Assembly (NCBI GenBank): GCA_023375785.1
Contig: SZWC01000083.1
Coordinates: 148,335 to 186,984, forward strand
DNA from: Penium margaritaceum
Taxonomy: Eukaryota; Streptophyta; Zygnematophyceae; Desmidiales; Peniaceae
DNA length: 38,650 nucleotides
Direction of reading: 5' to 3'
Part shown: in pieces, positions 19,828-30,544 of the stretch
How positions within the stretch are numbered: position 1 is the first letter of the stretch
How the letters are laid out: each line of letters opens with the position of its first letter
Notes under the pieces: model-generated
Told to the model about the DNA's origin: nothing
Database searches by the model: none
The model's input: the letters and a program-made list of their open reading frames with translations, nothing else
Program-made: the position numbers and the translations under genes

Positions 19828-20302
19828 TCACGCAGCTGTCCTGGCATCCTTCTTGTGACTTGCCCAACTGACTGCACCTCCATTCAACATACACACGAAG
19901 CCGGAGGTCGATCTTCTGTCATCGATATTCCCTCCCCAATCAACATTGGTGCAGCACATGAGATGGAGTAACGCGGATCCAGCGATGCCTCCGAACTGGA
20001 TCCCCACATGCTGCGTCCCCTGAAGGTAGCGCATGATGCGCTTCACGGCCTGCCAGTGAAGTGGACCGGGATTGGCCACAAACCGGCTCACCTGCCCAAC
20101 AGCATGGGCCATATTTGGTCGGGTGGAGACCATGGCATACATCAGACTGTCAATTGCAGAATGATATGGGATGCCCAGCATGTCAGTTTTCTCTGCTTCG
20201 TTGGATGGGGACATGGAGGTGGAGAGTTTGTACTCCGAGCTCATGGGTGTGCTGGCAGGTTTGCAATCTGCCATGTCGTATCGTTTGAGGATGGAGCCAA
20301 TC
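19828..20302 (-). pseudogene. Element 4 RT end and RNase H (left of the insertion)
   Basis: The frame holds the end of RT (MADCKPASTPM, YHSAIDSLMYAMVSTRPNMA, VSRFVANPGPLHWQAVKRIM) and the start of RNase H (IDDRRSTSGFVCML, GGAVSWASHKKD). It stops abruptly after ASHKKD, so the rest of RNase H and the 3' LTR are lost. The conserved SDADW appears as TNVDW, losing the first acidic residue. The upstream half of the same RT lies at 27913-30544 on the same strand; element 3 separates them. Confidence 0.88.
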
Positions 20303-20400
20303 TGTTGAAAAAGGGACAGCCGTCAGATCTCCTCGATCCAACGATTTACTGGGCTTGGCACAACAACAACAAAAAGGAAACAAGAGGGCCGAGAGAGAGA

Positions 20401-20438
<38 letters not shown>

Positions 20439-20511
20439 NNNNNNNNNNNNNNNNNNNNNNNNNNNNNNNNNNNNNNNNNNNNNNNNNNNNNNNNNNNNNN
20501 NNNNNNNNNNN

Positions 20512-20542
<31 letters not shown>

Positions 20543-21437
20543 ACCCTCCTGTCTATCCTACATGGCGGGGTATGGTATGGCTGTGGGCAGGCCTCTTTAG
20601 GCGTCCCACTGATCCATCCATCCGCAGCCCTACCTACTCTACTCATCCTATTGGAGCTCCGTAGAGTTGACTGAACACTGGTAATGAACGCTACATATTC
20701 TGGCAGGATTTGGGCAAACTCGGTGTGTTGCTTGGCAGACTAAGCCAAAGTGTGAGTGTGAGCTCCTCTTGATATCGATTATGCTGACGTGGCAAGGGAT
20801 TGGAGCACGAGGCAAACATTGCCCTTTCTAGAGATGGATCTTGTGATCACAAATCATTGCAAGGGAAGCGGATTCATCGGAGCCGTTGACGAATCGAGAA
20901 GTGTGAGCATCGGCTCCTCTCAAGACAACGCCCGAGAAGGATCAACGGCCATGGGAAGTGACCGCAGATCCGGACGATCTCGTCCGTGGATCGCACCGAG
21001 GGCGCTGGGAATCCGCCAACCTCGATCTACCGATGATTGGAGGTCATCAAGAAGCGCCTGGGTGATCTTGTGACCGAGAAATCGAAGACAAAGGATACCG
21101 GACTACGTAACACTTGTATTTTTCTGCTGCTAGCTAGCATAGACAGTTAAGTAGCTGTAGGTTTGTATTTCTCATTACTTCGTCTGTAAGAGATCATTCT
21201 TAACAAGCTTGGTACCGTTGGAAAGCTTGTGAGACGATTCGTATAACTGTGCCTTCAGCTCATACTCTTGAATGGCACAGTCAATGACATTACTAAGGCA
21301 AGAGTGCCTATGTGTGTGTGAGTGGTGATACATGTCTAAGAGATCATCACCAACATTCCAGCAAAGCATCAGACGACAGATTAATCTGAGGACTACTTCT
21401 GAAGATTCCTAAAGATCTTGCTATGTAAAATTCAACA
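20303..21437 (+). repeat. 5' LTR of element 3
   Basis: Begins TGTTGAAAAAGGGACAG, ends AAATTCAACA. It contains a CT microsatellite on both sides of a 73-N gap. The part 20901-21437 matches 27373-27912 in the 3' LTR and the first 17 bases match 26899-26915; the part between has no counterpart there. Confidence 0.9.
20405..20540. repeat. CT microsatellite with 73-N assembly gap
   Basis: CT repeats flank an unresolved gap at 20439-20511, so the true length is unknown. Confidence 0.97.
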
Positions 21438-21439
21438 TT

Positions 21440-21451
21440 TGGTATCAGAGC
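21440..21451 (+). promoter_or_regulatory. Primer-binding site of element 3 (tRNA-iMet 3' end)
   Basis: TGGTATCAGAGC, two bases after the LTR, is the standard plant copia site complementary to the 3' end of initiator tRNA-Met. Confidence 0.92.
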
Positions 21452-21478
21452 AGGTGGTATTTTCAGATATACCCAACG

Positions 21479-22774
21479 ATGGTGGCAACCATTGACAATG
21501 GGGATCACTTCAAAGTGGCGCCGTTTGACGGTGATGACTATCATACCTTCATATTCAACATTGAGATGATTTTTCTGAACAAGGGCCTTTGGGGAGGCAT
21601 CTGCGATCCTCCCACTGATACATTACCCACAGGAGCATCACCTGAAGAACAAATCAACTGGAAACGACGCTACAATGAAGCCTTCTCAATTCTGGCACTG
21701 AATTTATTGGATCGACTCAAGTTCATTATCAGAGAAGACAACCCAACTAACTGCCCAAGGAAGGCTTGGAAGGCCCTGAAGAATCGCTATGAGAGAACAA
21801 GCGACGTTGAACTCGAAAGCCTCTTGACAGAGTTTCACACTCAAAAAATGGAAGAAGGAACACGTCTGGAGGATCACGTGTCTCATCTCAAACATCTGGC
21901 CAGTCGCATTTCATCAATGGGAGAAGTGATCTCTGAAAGAGTACTAGTGCTAACTCTTTTTTGTGGACTACCTGTCAGATTCAAGGACACCATCAATCGA
22001 CTTCAGACCTTTCAGAAGCAGGGGAAGAATTTTGATGCCCAACCGGCTGAACTTCGGGCAACTCTGTAGCAAGCCATTGATGCACAAGACAGAGCAGCTG
22101 CTGGGGCACCTGGTGCTACCGTGGGCGCTGCACCCGTAGCAGCAGTACCACCTGGAAGTCAGCCATATTCCCTAACTCTGGAAAAAGCTGTCGAAGAGCT
22201 AATGATGGTTGAAGAACAATACCTCAAGGACAATGGAGGCGAAACTGGCCTTGTATCCAAATATCAGGGACAAAGGACAAAGAAGTTCGGATCCTATGGT
22301 AACGGAAGTCAGGGCTCCCTCACGCACTTCAACGGTAGAGTCCATTCAACTCCTCACTCACCACGGGGCTTTGTTCCACAAAACGAGCGAGTGTGCTGGA
22401 CGTGCAAGCAAAAGGGGCACATTGTCATGGATTGCCCTAAACGACGTCCAAAATTTGCTCATCACTATGGTCCTCGACGGCCACACCAAGCAATGCTCAC
22501 GACTTACATGTCGACCGTGGCCGCTTTTCTTATAGGGTCTTCAAAAGCACAGGAATTATCTGATGAAGAAGATGACTTTCAGTTAAACCTTTTGTCTGAA
22601 GGACCAATCATGTCTGACAAAGATATGCCAGCCACCCAGCCAGAGCATTCAACCTATGGTTCAGCACCAGAAGATGCAGCACATCACACTCTGGCAGAAG
22701 AAGAGTTTGTCATTGAAGAACTGGCAATGTGCTCCATCGACAGCGCACTTCTCCTGGCCGCTGGCATCCTGGCA
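21479..22774 (+). pseudogene. Element 3 gag
   Basis: The ATG at 21479, 27 bases after the primer site, starts MVATIDNGDHFKVAPFDGDD. The UBN2-type core follows (KAWKALKNRYERTSDVELES, TRLEDHVSHLKHLASRI, LTLFCGLPVRFKD). A TAG at 22067-22069 interrupts before QAIDAQDRAA. Then come a Pro/Gly linker and a perfect zinc knuckle CWTCKQKGHIVMDC (22394-22435, CX2CX4HX4C), followed by an acidic stretch (SDEEDDFQL). A TAG at 22775-22777 ends this block directly before the protease. Apart from the stops the gag is well preserved. Confidence 0.92.
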
Positions 22775-22777
22775 TAG

Positions 22778-24235
22778 ATTATGGACTCTGGCTGCACGAA
22801 ACATATGACTTGCAAAAATGACTGGTTCATCAACTTCAAGCATTTCCTGACACCATGAGAAGTCCGCCTCGGTCATGGCAGAACTATCCTCGCCTATGGG
22901 CAAGGGACGGTCAAGGTTGGAATTAAGTGCAATGGAAAACCAGCAATCAGGACTTTTGAAGACGTACTCTATGTCCCAAATCTCGCTGCAAATCTTCTCT
23001 CTGTCACCAAGCTCAATGACAAAGGTTTCAAAGTGGTATTTGACACCGACAAGAATTGCAAGGTGTACAACCAGATGTCTCAACTGGCAGCGGTTGCCAC
23101 TCAAATGGGAAACCTGACCATCCTTGACACCAGCAAACCTTCAAGACACCCAGAGACGCAAGAGATAGCTTGTATGGCCTCCATATCTAACTCCACATCG
23201 GCAAAAACAACCTCTCCATCAACCATGGCAGATCTATGGCACAAGCATCTGGCACACATCAGCTATTCAACACTAACCGAAATGGTTGCAGATTTAATTG
23301 TCTATGATCTTCCCACCAGCTTGTTGAAAGATGGCAAAGAACCTATGTGTGGAGGCTGTCTCACAGGCAAGCAACATCGGGCCTCTTTTCAAAATCTTCC
23401 GTCTCATGGAACCCATGAGTGCTTGGAACTCGTGCACATGGACCTCTGCTTTATCAAGGAGGGCTCCCTCTCCAACAAGCATTATTTCCTCGTCATCCTG
23501 GATGACTACACACATATGGTCTGGACCCGGGTTCTTCGATTCAAATCTGACGCCATCGAAGTAATTAAGAACTGGATACAACAAGTTGAGAATGAGACCA
23601 ACTTGACAATAAAAAAAATCCGCACTGACAATTGCACCGAGTTTGTCAACCACAGCCTCAAAGCCTTCTATAATGAGACAGGGATTCAACATCAAACCAC
23701 GGTGCCATATACCCCACAACAGAATGGCAAAGCAGAACGGATGAACCAGACACTTCTTGAACGAGTTCGGACAATGCTCCACACTGCTGGACTCTCATTT
23801 GCTTTCTGGGGTGAGGCTCTTCACATTGCAACGTATCTCACGAATTGTCTTCCCACCGCAAAGCTGCCTGCAGGTGCATCATCGCCCTATGAAGCATGGA
23901 CTGGGAACAAGCCCTATCTGGGACACATCCGTATCTTCAGCTGTATAGCACATGCCTGGGTCCTGCCAGAAGAACTCTCCAAACTTGACCCACGATCCAA
24001 AGTCTGCATCCTTCTTGGGTACGAAACACGCGACATCTATCGACTATGAGACCCAGACTCCAAGCGTGTGATTCGGAGCAGACAACCCATCTTTGATGAA
24101 AGCTTCTTCAACCGGGCATGAGATGCAGCACCACCGGCAGCCACGCCCACTGTCTATATTAAGACAACTCCACCAGCTCTTCAAAAGTTCTCCGTCGACC
24201 CTACACCGGATGACCACGCTGGTGTACTTCCCCCT
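22778..24235 (+). pseudogene. Element 3 protease and integrase
   Basis: Same frame as gag. The protease has IMDSGCTKHMTC. Integrase has LWHKHLAHISYSTL with the CGGC zinc block, VHMDLCF (first Asp), IRTDNCTEF (second Asp; the usual GG is changed to CT) and QQNGKAERMNQT with the Glu kept, then the C-terminal GNKPYLGHIRIFSC and CILLGYETRDIYRL. TGA codons lie at 22856-22858, 24047-24049 (where the family has Trp before DPDSK) and 24119-24121. The region 24050-24235 is the start of the Pro/Thr-rich spacer. All three catalytic residues survive. Confidence 0.92.
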
Positions 24236-26010
24236 GTGGTTCCAGAAGAACATCATGATGCTCCTACCGCTCCACAGACATTCATCCCCAGCACCGTGTC
24301 ATCTACCCCACCAGCTGCTTCAAAGACAGGACCGCGCCGGTCTTCCCGACTCACCAGACCTCCATCCTTTCTTCAGCTTGGTTTCCTGTCAACCACCGAG
24401 CTCCCAGCCAAAGATGACATTGATGACGCTGCACTATTTATGCAAGTGGTGGATCCCGTCAGCTTCAAAGATGCTATGCGCCGTCTGGATGCCTACCAAT
24501 GGCGCCAAGCAGCTCAAGAGGAACTCCCTCAGCTTGAGAAGCAGCATACATGGGATCTCGTTCCTCGACCATCAAACACCCCCGTCGTCACCCGTAAGTG
24601 GATGTTCAAAACCAAGCTAACCAGTGTAGGTACACCCGATTGCTACAAAGCTCGTCTTGTCGCACGTGGATATAGTCAAGTGCTTGGGGTCAACTATCAA
24701 GACACCTTTGCACCTGTGGCCAAGTACTCATCCATCAGAGTGATTTTGTCTCTGGCTGCCAACAACAAGTAGAACCTCCATCAAATGGACGTCAAAAGTG
24801 CCTTCCTCAACGGCAACCTCAACGAAACAATCTACATGACTCGGCCCGAGGGATTCATCTCTCCAGACAAACCCGACCACGTCTGCACACTCAACAAGTC
24901 CTTGTATGGCCTGAAGCAAGCTCCACGACAATGGAACTTCAAGATCCATGAGTTCTTCTTGATCCAAGGCCTCCAACGTCTTCACTCAGATCACTCAGTG
25001 TACTTTTGTGGTGGATCTAACCTTCTCGGAGTCATTCTCTATGTGGACAACCTCATCCTGTTTGGGCCATCTCTTCTTGTTCTGGATACCCTCAAGCAGC
25101 AGCTGTCTCGCCATTTTGAAATGACTGCCATGGGGCCACTCAAGTACTATCTCGGCATTCAAGTCATCCATGACATAACACACGGCCAGGTGACGCTCAC
25201 CCAAGCCACATATGCTCAACGTGTGGCCGACAAATTTGGACTTGGTACATCTACCCCTCAGTCCACGCCGCTTTCCAAGGATCACAGCCTAACCAAACCC
25301 GTCACGACAGCCACGCCTTTGGCTTCCTCGGAGGATGCCCAATATTTTCCACGCATGGTGGGATCCCTGATGTACTCCTCTGTGGCTACCCATCCTTACC
25401 TCTCCTTTGCTGTTGGCCTTCTCAGCCAAGGATGCCAACACCCTACCGCTGCTCATATTGTGGCTGCCAAATGCAGCATTCGCTATCTTCGCGGATCCGC
25501 TTCTCTCGCCATCTGCTACTCCTCTGGCAACAACATTTTCCAGGGCTTCTGTGACGCTGATCTCTCCGGTAATCAAACCACAAGTGTCGCTCTACCTCTG
25601 GGTACGTCCTCCTACTCAATGGTGGACCCATTAGCTGGCGCAGCAAGAAGCAGTCCGTGGCCGCTCACTCCTCTACCGAAGCTGAGTACATTTCTGAGAG
25701 TGAATGCACGAGGGAGGCGGTCTGGCTTCGTATGCTATTGAGTGAGGTGGGGTTCGACCAACTTGAACCTACAGCTATTCACTGCGACAACGAGGGTGCC
25801 ATCGCTCTCTTGGAAGATCCAGTTCTTCATGATCGCACCAAGCATGTTCGTTGGCAGTATCTTTACATCCGCGATGCGGTTGCTGAAGGCGAGGGCGTCA
25901 TGCACTACCTCCCCACTGCTGATCAAACTGCTAACATCTTCACCAAAGCCCTCTCCGCCGACCGACATGCTCATCTTTGCGCTTGCATGGGCCTCCTCTC
26001 CTCTTCCTGA
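24236..26010 (+). pseudogene. Element 3 reverse transcriptase and RNase H
   Basis: RT motifs in order: RKWMFKTKL, ARGYSQVLGVNYQDTFAPV, HQMDVKSAFLNGNLNE, SLYGLKQAPRQWN, MTAMGPLKYYLGIQV. The catalytic box is YVDN, not YVDD (Asn codon 25049-25051), so one metal-binding Asp is lost. A TAG at 24770-24772 sits before NLHQMDV, where the family usually has Trp. RNase H begins GFCDADLSGN; a one-base shift near 25580 moves the rest into another frame (SSTEAEYISESE, HCDNEGAIAL, DRTKHVRWQYLYIRD, ADQTANIFTKAL), open to 26010. The family length is normal. Confidence 0.92.
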
Positions 26011-26885
26011 CCTTTCTGCGTACTCACTCCAGGCCCTCTCCTTCCGTCCCCCCAAAATGAGGCATTGGGACGGATGGAGATGGTCATCGGTGGAGCCGTC
26101 GTGGCTTCCCGTTTCCATGTCCCCCGCATGAGGCATTGGTATGGACGCGGGTTGCCTACGACCGCTAACCCCACCTTTCTTGCTTCTGCCTGCTTCTTCT
26201 CTGCATCCTCTTCTCTACGCGATCATTCCTGTCGTCGCTGGTCATTCTCCTCCTCCGTCCCCCCCACATGAGGCGTTGGGACGGACGCGGGGACTTCGGC
26301 CCCTATGCCTCCACTGTGCACTTCCTATCCCTGTCTTTCTTTTTCTCGCTGTTCGTTTTGCTCCACTTCCCGCGCCTTGGTCCTCGCAAAACGCCAACAT
26401 TCTCGCTGTATTGACCCGTCCGAGGGAAGGGGGGGGGGGGCACATCGCTCGCAACTGCAAATCTGCTCCACACAAAAGCTGTCCGGCTTCTCTCTTGACT
26501 TCAGACCCCGTTGGGTGGGCTGCCGCTGTCAACTCACCATTCGGGCCGGATGAGCGAGAGGTGGCCACTTCCCTGAGTCCGAGCAGGATGTGCTGCTGGG
26601 TGCGGTCTTTCCCCGGCCGACGGGGCTTCGTCCGGGCCACAAAGTTCCACCGCCCCACTGTAAACCTTGCGTCTTGTTCCGCTCTCCTCTGCTGGCGTCC
26701 CAGACTCTCTCCAGTTTTTTTTTCCCCGCCACCGTCGAGGCTCGGTTTACCCGGGAGGGGAGTGTTTTGACCGGCGTTCCCGTGCCTCGCCATGCATTCT
26801 TTTGCCCCCACCTCAAGTCTCTGCTCTCACGGGGGGGCTCCGTCTTTTTCAAATTGTCGGCTCCATCCTCACCGGTGATGGATTG
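26011..26885 (+). other. Element 3 3' untranslated region with three direct repeats
   Basis: About 870 bp between RNase H and the polypurine tract. A roughly 30-bp unit occurs three times: C-run, short A/G spacer, ATGAGGCATTGGGACGGA, then a G-rich end, at 26048-26076, 26121-26152 and 26257-26293. Open frames here have no family match. Confidence 0.6.
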
Positions 26886-26898
26886 ACAAGGGGGGGAA
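26886..26898 (+). other. Polypurine tract of element 3
   Basis: ACAAGGGGGGGAA-like purine tract directly before TGTTGAAAAAGGGACAG, which fixes the start of the 3' LTR at 26899. Confidence 0.85.
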
Positions 26899-27912
26899 TG
26901 TTGAAAAAGGGACAGTAGAGCCCCTGCTACGGCCGTCGAAGTAACCCTTGGTGGAGCCGCCCACCTTGCCTTGCACGCTAGGCAACGGGAGGCGCTTCGA
27001 CGATGACCCGTCGAAGCGCCTTTCCTCGCCCAGAAGTCAATGAGAAGTTCACCCTGGTCAAGGAGAGTCTTCTGGTTGCTTCTTTTATGGCCCTGGTACA
27101 TTCGGGGGTCGTTGGAAACGAACTCAGATCACTGGCGGTGGATTATCCCGCCACCCATGGCAGGTACCAGATTCCACCCCCCCAACACCCGAAATTCGGG
27201 CTAGGCTAACTTTCTGAATACTCACTCAAATTGAGCGATTCAAAGCTCTATCCTGCATGGAAAAATCCAAGGAATCCAAATCATGTCAAATCAGGTGTTT
27301 GACCACTCTTCAGTGGTAACACCAGGGATTACGATCAACGGCACTCATGGCAAGGGGCACACCATGTCAACAGTGGGAGCATCGGCTCCTCTCGAGACAA
27401 CGCCCGAGAAAGATCAACGGCCATGGGAAGTGACCGCAGATCCGGACGATCTTGTCGTGGATCACACCGAGGGTGCTGGGCATCCGCCAACCTCGATCTG
27501 CCGATGATCGGAGGTCATCAAGTAGCTTCCAGGTGATCCTGTGACCGAGAATTCGAAGATACAAGCTACCGGACAACGTAACACTTGTATTTTTCTGCTA
27601 CTAGCTTGCATAGACAGTTAATTAGCTGTAGGTTTGTATTTATCATTACTTCGTCTGTACGAGATCATTCTTAACAAGCTTGGTACCATTGAAAAGCTTG
27701 TGAGACGAGTCGTGTAACTGTACCTTCAGCTCACACTCTTGAATCGCACAGTCAATGACATTACTAAGGCAACAGTGCCTGTGTGTGGGTGTGAGAGTGG
27801 TGATACGTGTCTAAGAGATCATCACCAACAATCCAGCAAAGCATCAGATGGAAGATTAATCTGAGGACTATGTCTGAAGATTCCTAAAGATCCTGTTGTG
27901 TAAAATTCAACA
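26899..27912 (+). repeat. 3' LTR of element 3, chimeric
   Basis: Its first 17 bases and its last 540 match the element 3 5' LTR. The middle (26916-27372) matches element-2-type LTR sequence from 12583 to 13047, including the complete CATGTCAACA end. It replaces the region equivalent to 20320-20900. The left junction falls on a shared CAG. Confidence 0.88.
26916..27372 (-). repeat. Element-2-family LTR fragment inside element 3 LTR
   Basis: A diverged relative of 12583-13047 with substitutions and indels. It lacks the first 266 bp of that LTR and keeps the CAACA end. Both LTR hairpins are present at 26991-27020 and 27294-27323. The strand follows element 2 because the sequence has the same orientation as its LTRs; for an isolated fragment this is only a convention. 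Confidence 0.85.
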
Positions 27913-29287
27913 CAATGTATTTTGTCTGGTTCCGGCTGATGGTACCTGCTGCTCTGTCGCACTTGATGGCAATTCCAAGATAGAAATTAAGAGGATCCAT
28001 GTCCTTCATCTCAAATCTGCTACTCAGCTACCCCTTGTGATTATCTAACAGCTGCGTTGAAGAGGAGCATAGAATCAGGTCATCAACGTACAAGGCCACC
28101 AACATAGTCCCTTTGTCGCTCTCATGCACATACATGCTAGGGTCATTGTCGCAGTGCATGGACTCCTTGGCCATGAACGTGTCCATCTCGTGGTACCAAA
28201 GTCTTGGTGCTTGTTTGAGCCCATAGAGTGCCTTCACCAATCTGCACACCTTGCCCTCGGGAGCATCAACTCCCTCCGGAACTTCCATCAGTACCTCCTT
28301 GTCAAGTTTGCCGTAAGGGAAGGCTGTCTTGACATCCATCTGGTGGACCTCCATGTTCTAGGCAGCAGCAATGGTGAGCATGGACCGGATGGAGGCAAAC
28401 GTTACAACTGGAGCAAAGGTCTCATTGTACTCTGTGCCAAGCTATTGAGAGAACCCCTTTGCTACCACCCGTGCCTTGTACTTGTCTACCTTGCCATCCT
28501 CTTTCCTTTTTACTTCTAGCACCCACTTCAACCCCACAAGGTGAGCCCGGGCAGGTCTGTCCACCAACACCCATGTCCCATTCTTCTCGATGGAGCTGAT
28601 TTCACTACAAATTGCTTCATCCCACTCCCCTTTGTCAGGCCGAGTGAGTTCCTCTGCGACAGACGTTGGCTCCTCTTGAACCAAAAATGAATAGTTGAAG
28701 CCTGTCCATTCATCCCTATCTGCGTTGAAATGCTGTCGAGGAACTTTGAGGCGTGAACTGCTCCTTGAACCTGCTGGCTGGTGCTATTGATGTGGAGTCT
28801 CGAGGCCTGGTTCGTCGTTGATGATGGGAGAGGCATCCTCCTCATGTTCTGGAGGATCGGATATGACGTTATCGGAGTTTGATTCCTCTGAGTCATCTTT
28901 ATGAGCTCCTCTCCCTGTTGCAGCATCCATCCCATGCCATTTTGCTGGTGCTTCGTCTCCCTCCTCAAGGAGAGTGAGCCACTCTCCCTGTTTTGGAGTG
29001 TTGTCAAGTTCGAGAAGCTCTCCCTTACTCGAAGACCTTTCATGGAAATCCACGTCTTTGCTGCGGATGACCTTCTTGACTCCTTAGTCCCACAGTCAAT
29101 AAGCTTTGTGGGCGGTATCATAGCCGATGAAAATACACTTTCGTGCTCTTGCATCGAGCTTTCCAGGGCCCTCACCGGCTTGGATCTTGGCAAAACCAGT
29201 GCAACGGAACACCTTGAGATGGGAGGCATCTGGCTTCCTGCCGGACCATGCTTCTTGAGGCGTCTTCAGCTGCTGTGTCTGCTTCTT
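27913..29287 (-). pseudogene. Element 4 RT and spacer (right of the insertion)
   Basis: In one minus frame: the integrase end (CIFIGYDTAHKAY), an acidic spacer (KDDSEESNSDN), and RT with GTWVLVDRPARAHLVGLKW, KARVVAKGFSQ, HQMDVKTAF, KEVLMEVPEGVDAP, ALYGLKQAPRLWYHEMD, YVDD at 28079-28090, and MKDMDPLNFYLGIAI near the element 3 junction. TAG stops: 28028-28030, 28358-28360, 28442-28444, 28784-28786; TAA at 29084-29086 and TGA at 29096-29098. The frame runs straight to the element 3 boundary and resumes at 20302. Confidence 0.9.
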
Positions 29288-30544
29288 CTAGCCTCTCCTT
29301 CCCAAAGCTACTGCAATTGTGAGGTTCACAAGATAGATAGCCGTACGTGCTGCTTCTGCCCAGAACCTAGGAGGCAGCTTGGCATGAAAGAGCATGCACC
29401 TTGTCATGCCCAGGAGGGTCTGGTTTATCCTCTCTGCTATGCTGTTGCTTTGAGGTGAGTAGGGAGTAGTTTTCTGGTGTTCAATGTCCTGCAACTTGAG
29501 CCACTCCCTGCAGGCTTTGTACTCTCCCCCATTTTCTATCCTGAATGCCTTCACCTTCTTTCCACTCTGTCGCTCAACCATAGCGACAAAGGCTTGCATA
29601 TTCTCCTTCACCTCAATTTTCTTGTTGAGAAAGTATATCTAGACTTTGCAGCTGTTGTCATCGATGCATGTGAGGAAATATGTGCTGCCTCCATTTGACA
29701 GTATGCAAAAGGGACCGCAAACGTCAGAGTGGACGATATCAAGAGGTGCAAGAGCATGCGTGCCATTGCGCTGGAAGGGCTTCCTTTTCACCTTGCCTTG
29801 AAGGCATGCCTCACACATGATCCTGGCTCCTTCCGCCTCATCACCTAGCTCCATCCCACGTACTAGCTCCTTTTTTACCATGAGCTCCAATGTGCGATGA
29901 GCCACGTGTCCAAAGCACCTGTGCCACAGGTTCTCAGAGGATGTGCAAAGGCTAGAATGAACAGCCTTGGTGGTTGTATTTGCTTGCGGTTTTGTTGCCG
30001 AATTATTTGCTGCCAATGCTTCCGCTGCTCCAACATGTCCTTCCTCATCTGATTCTACATCGTTGTTCTCATCATCATCACTCTCGACCGAAGATTTAGC
30101 CGTTGAAGTCTTCATTTTGGTCTGCAAGACGTAGAGTCCATCAACGCAAGGAACCTGTACGACAACCTTCTTGGCAGAGTAGGAGATGTTGACGTCCTTG
30201 GTAGGGACTATCACCGCTTCCTTCTCTGTAAAGACCACTGTCATGCCATGGTCAGTTATCTTAGAGACAGAGAGCAGGTTGGCTGTGAAGGAGGGCAAGT
30301 AGACCACCCCCTCTAGCTTGAGGTCGGAATCTCCATTGTTGACACCCACTGTGACCAGCTTGTCACCAATCCCCTCAGCTACCTTAATCTTGCCGTTGGC
30401 GACTCTGAAGTTCTTGTTGCATGGAGCAAGAGGAATGAAGTCTCTCTTCTCGTATGTAGTGTACTCGTTTGTGCCCGAGTCAAGGCCGTAGGCTCCTTGC
30501 CTGAGTATCGCCCTCCCTTTGTTGGAGGCACACTCAGCCATCAA
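29288..30544 (-). pseudogene. Element 4 protease and integrase
   Basis: From 30544 down: protease (YGLDSGTNEYT; FTANLLSVSKITDHG), pre-integrase domain (LWHRCFGHVAHRTLELM, CEACLQGK), integrase core with VHSDVCGPF (first Asp) and ERQSGKKVKAFRIENGGEY, where the second catalytic Asp is Glu (29534-29536), then SIAERINQTLLGM with the Glu kept. TAG stops at 29639-29641 (family Trp position) and 29288-29290. Gag and the 5' LTR are not found beyond 30544, so the element is truncated on that side as well. Confidence 0.9.

Larger units (their letters stand above)
20303..27912 (+). mobile_element. Element 3: complete Ty1/copia element nested in element 4
   Basis: Plus-strand element with LTRs 20303-21437 and 26899-27912, primer site, gag, PR, IN, RT, RNase H and polypurine tract. 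Flanks CAATC/CAATG match at four of five bases. One frame runs from 21479 to about 25580 with six stops (three TAG, three TGA), then a one-base shift within RNase H. The shared right portions of the LTRs are about 93% identical by eye. It interrupts the RT of element 4, and both sides of element 4 resume in the same sense. Its 3' LTR has been altered by an element-2-type LTR fragment. Confidence 0.93.

Noticed and set aside
20008..20664. Plus-strand ORF containing Ser-Leu repeats across the N gap
   Set aside because: Produced by the CT microsatellite and the gap.
26141..26811. ORFs on both strands in the element 3 3' region
   Set aside because: No motif on either strand; lies between RNase H and the polypurine tract, where elements are usually non-coding.
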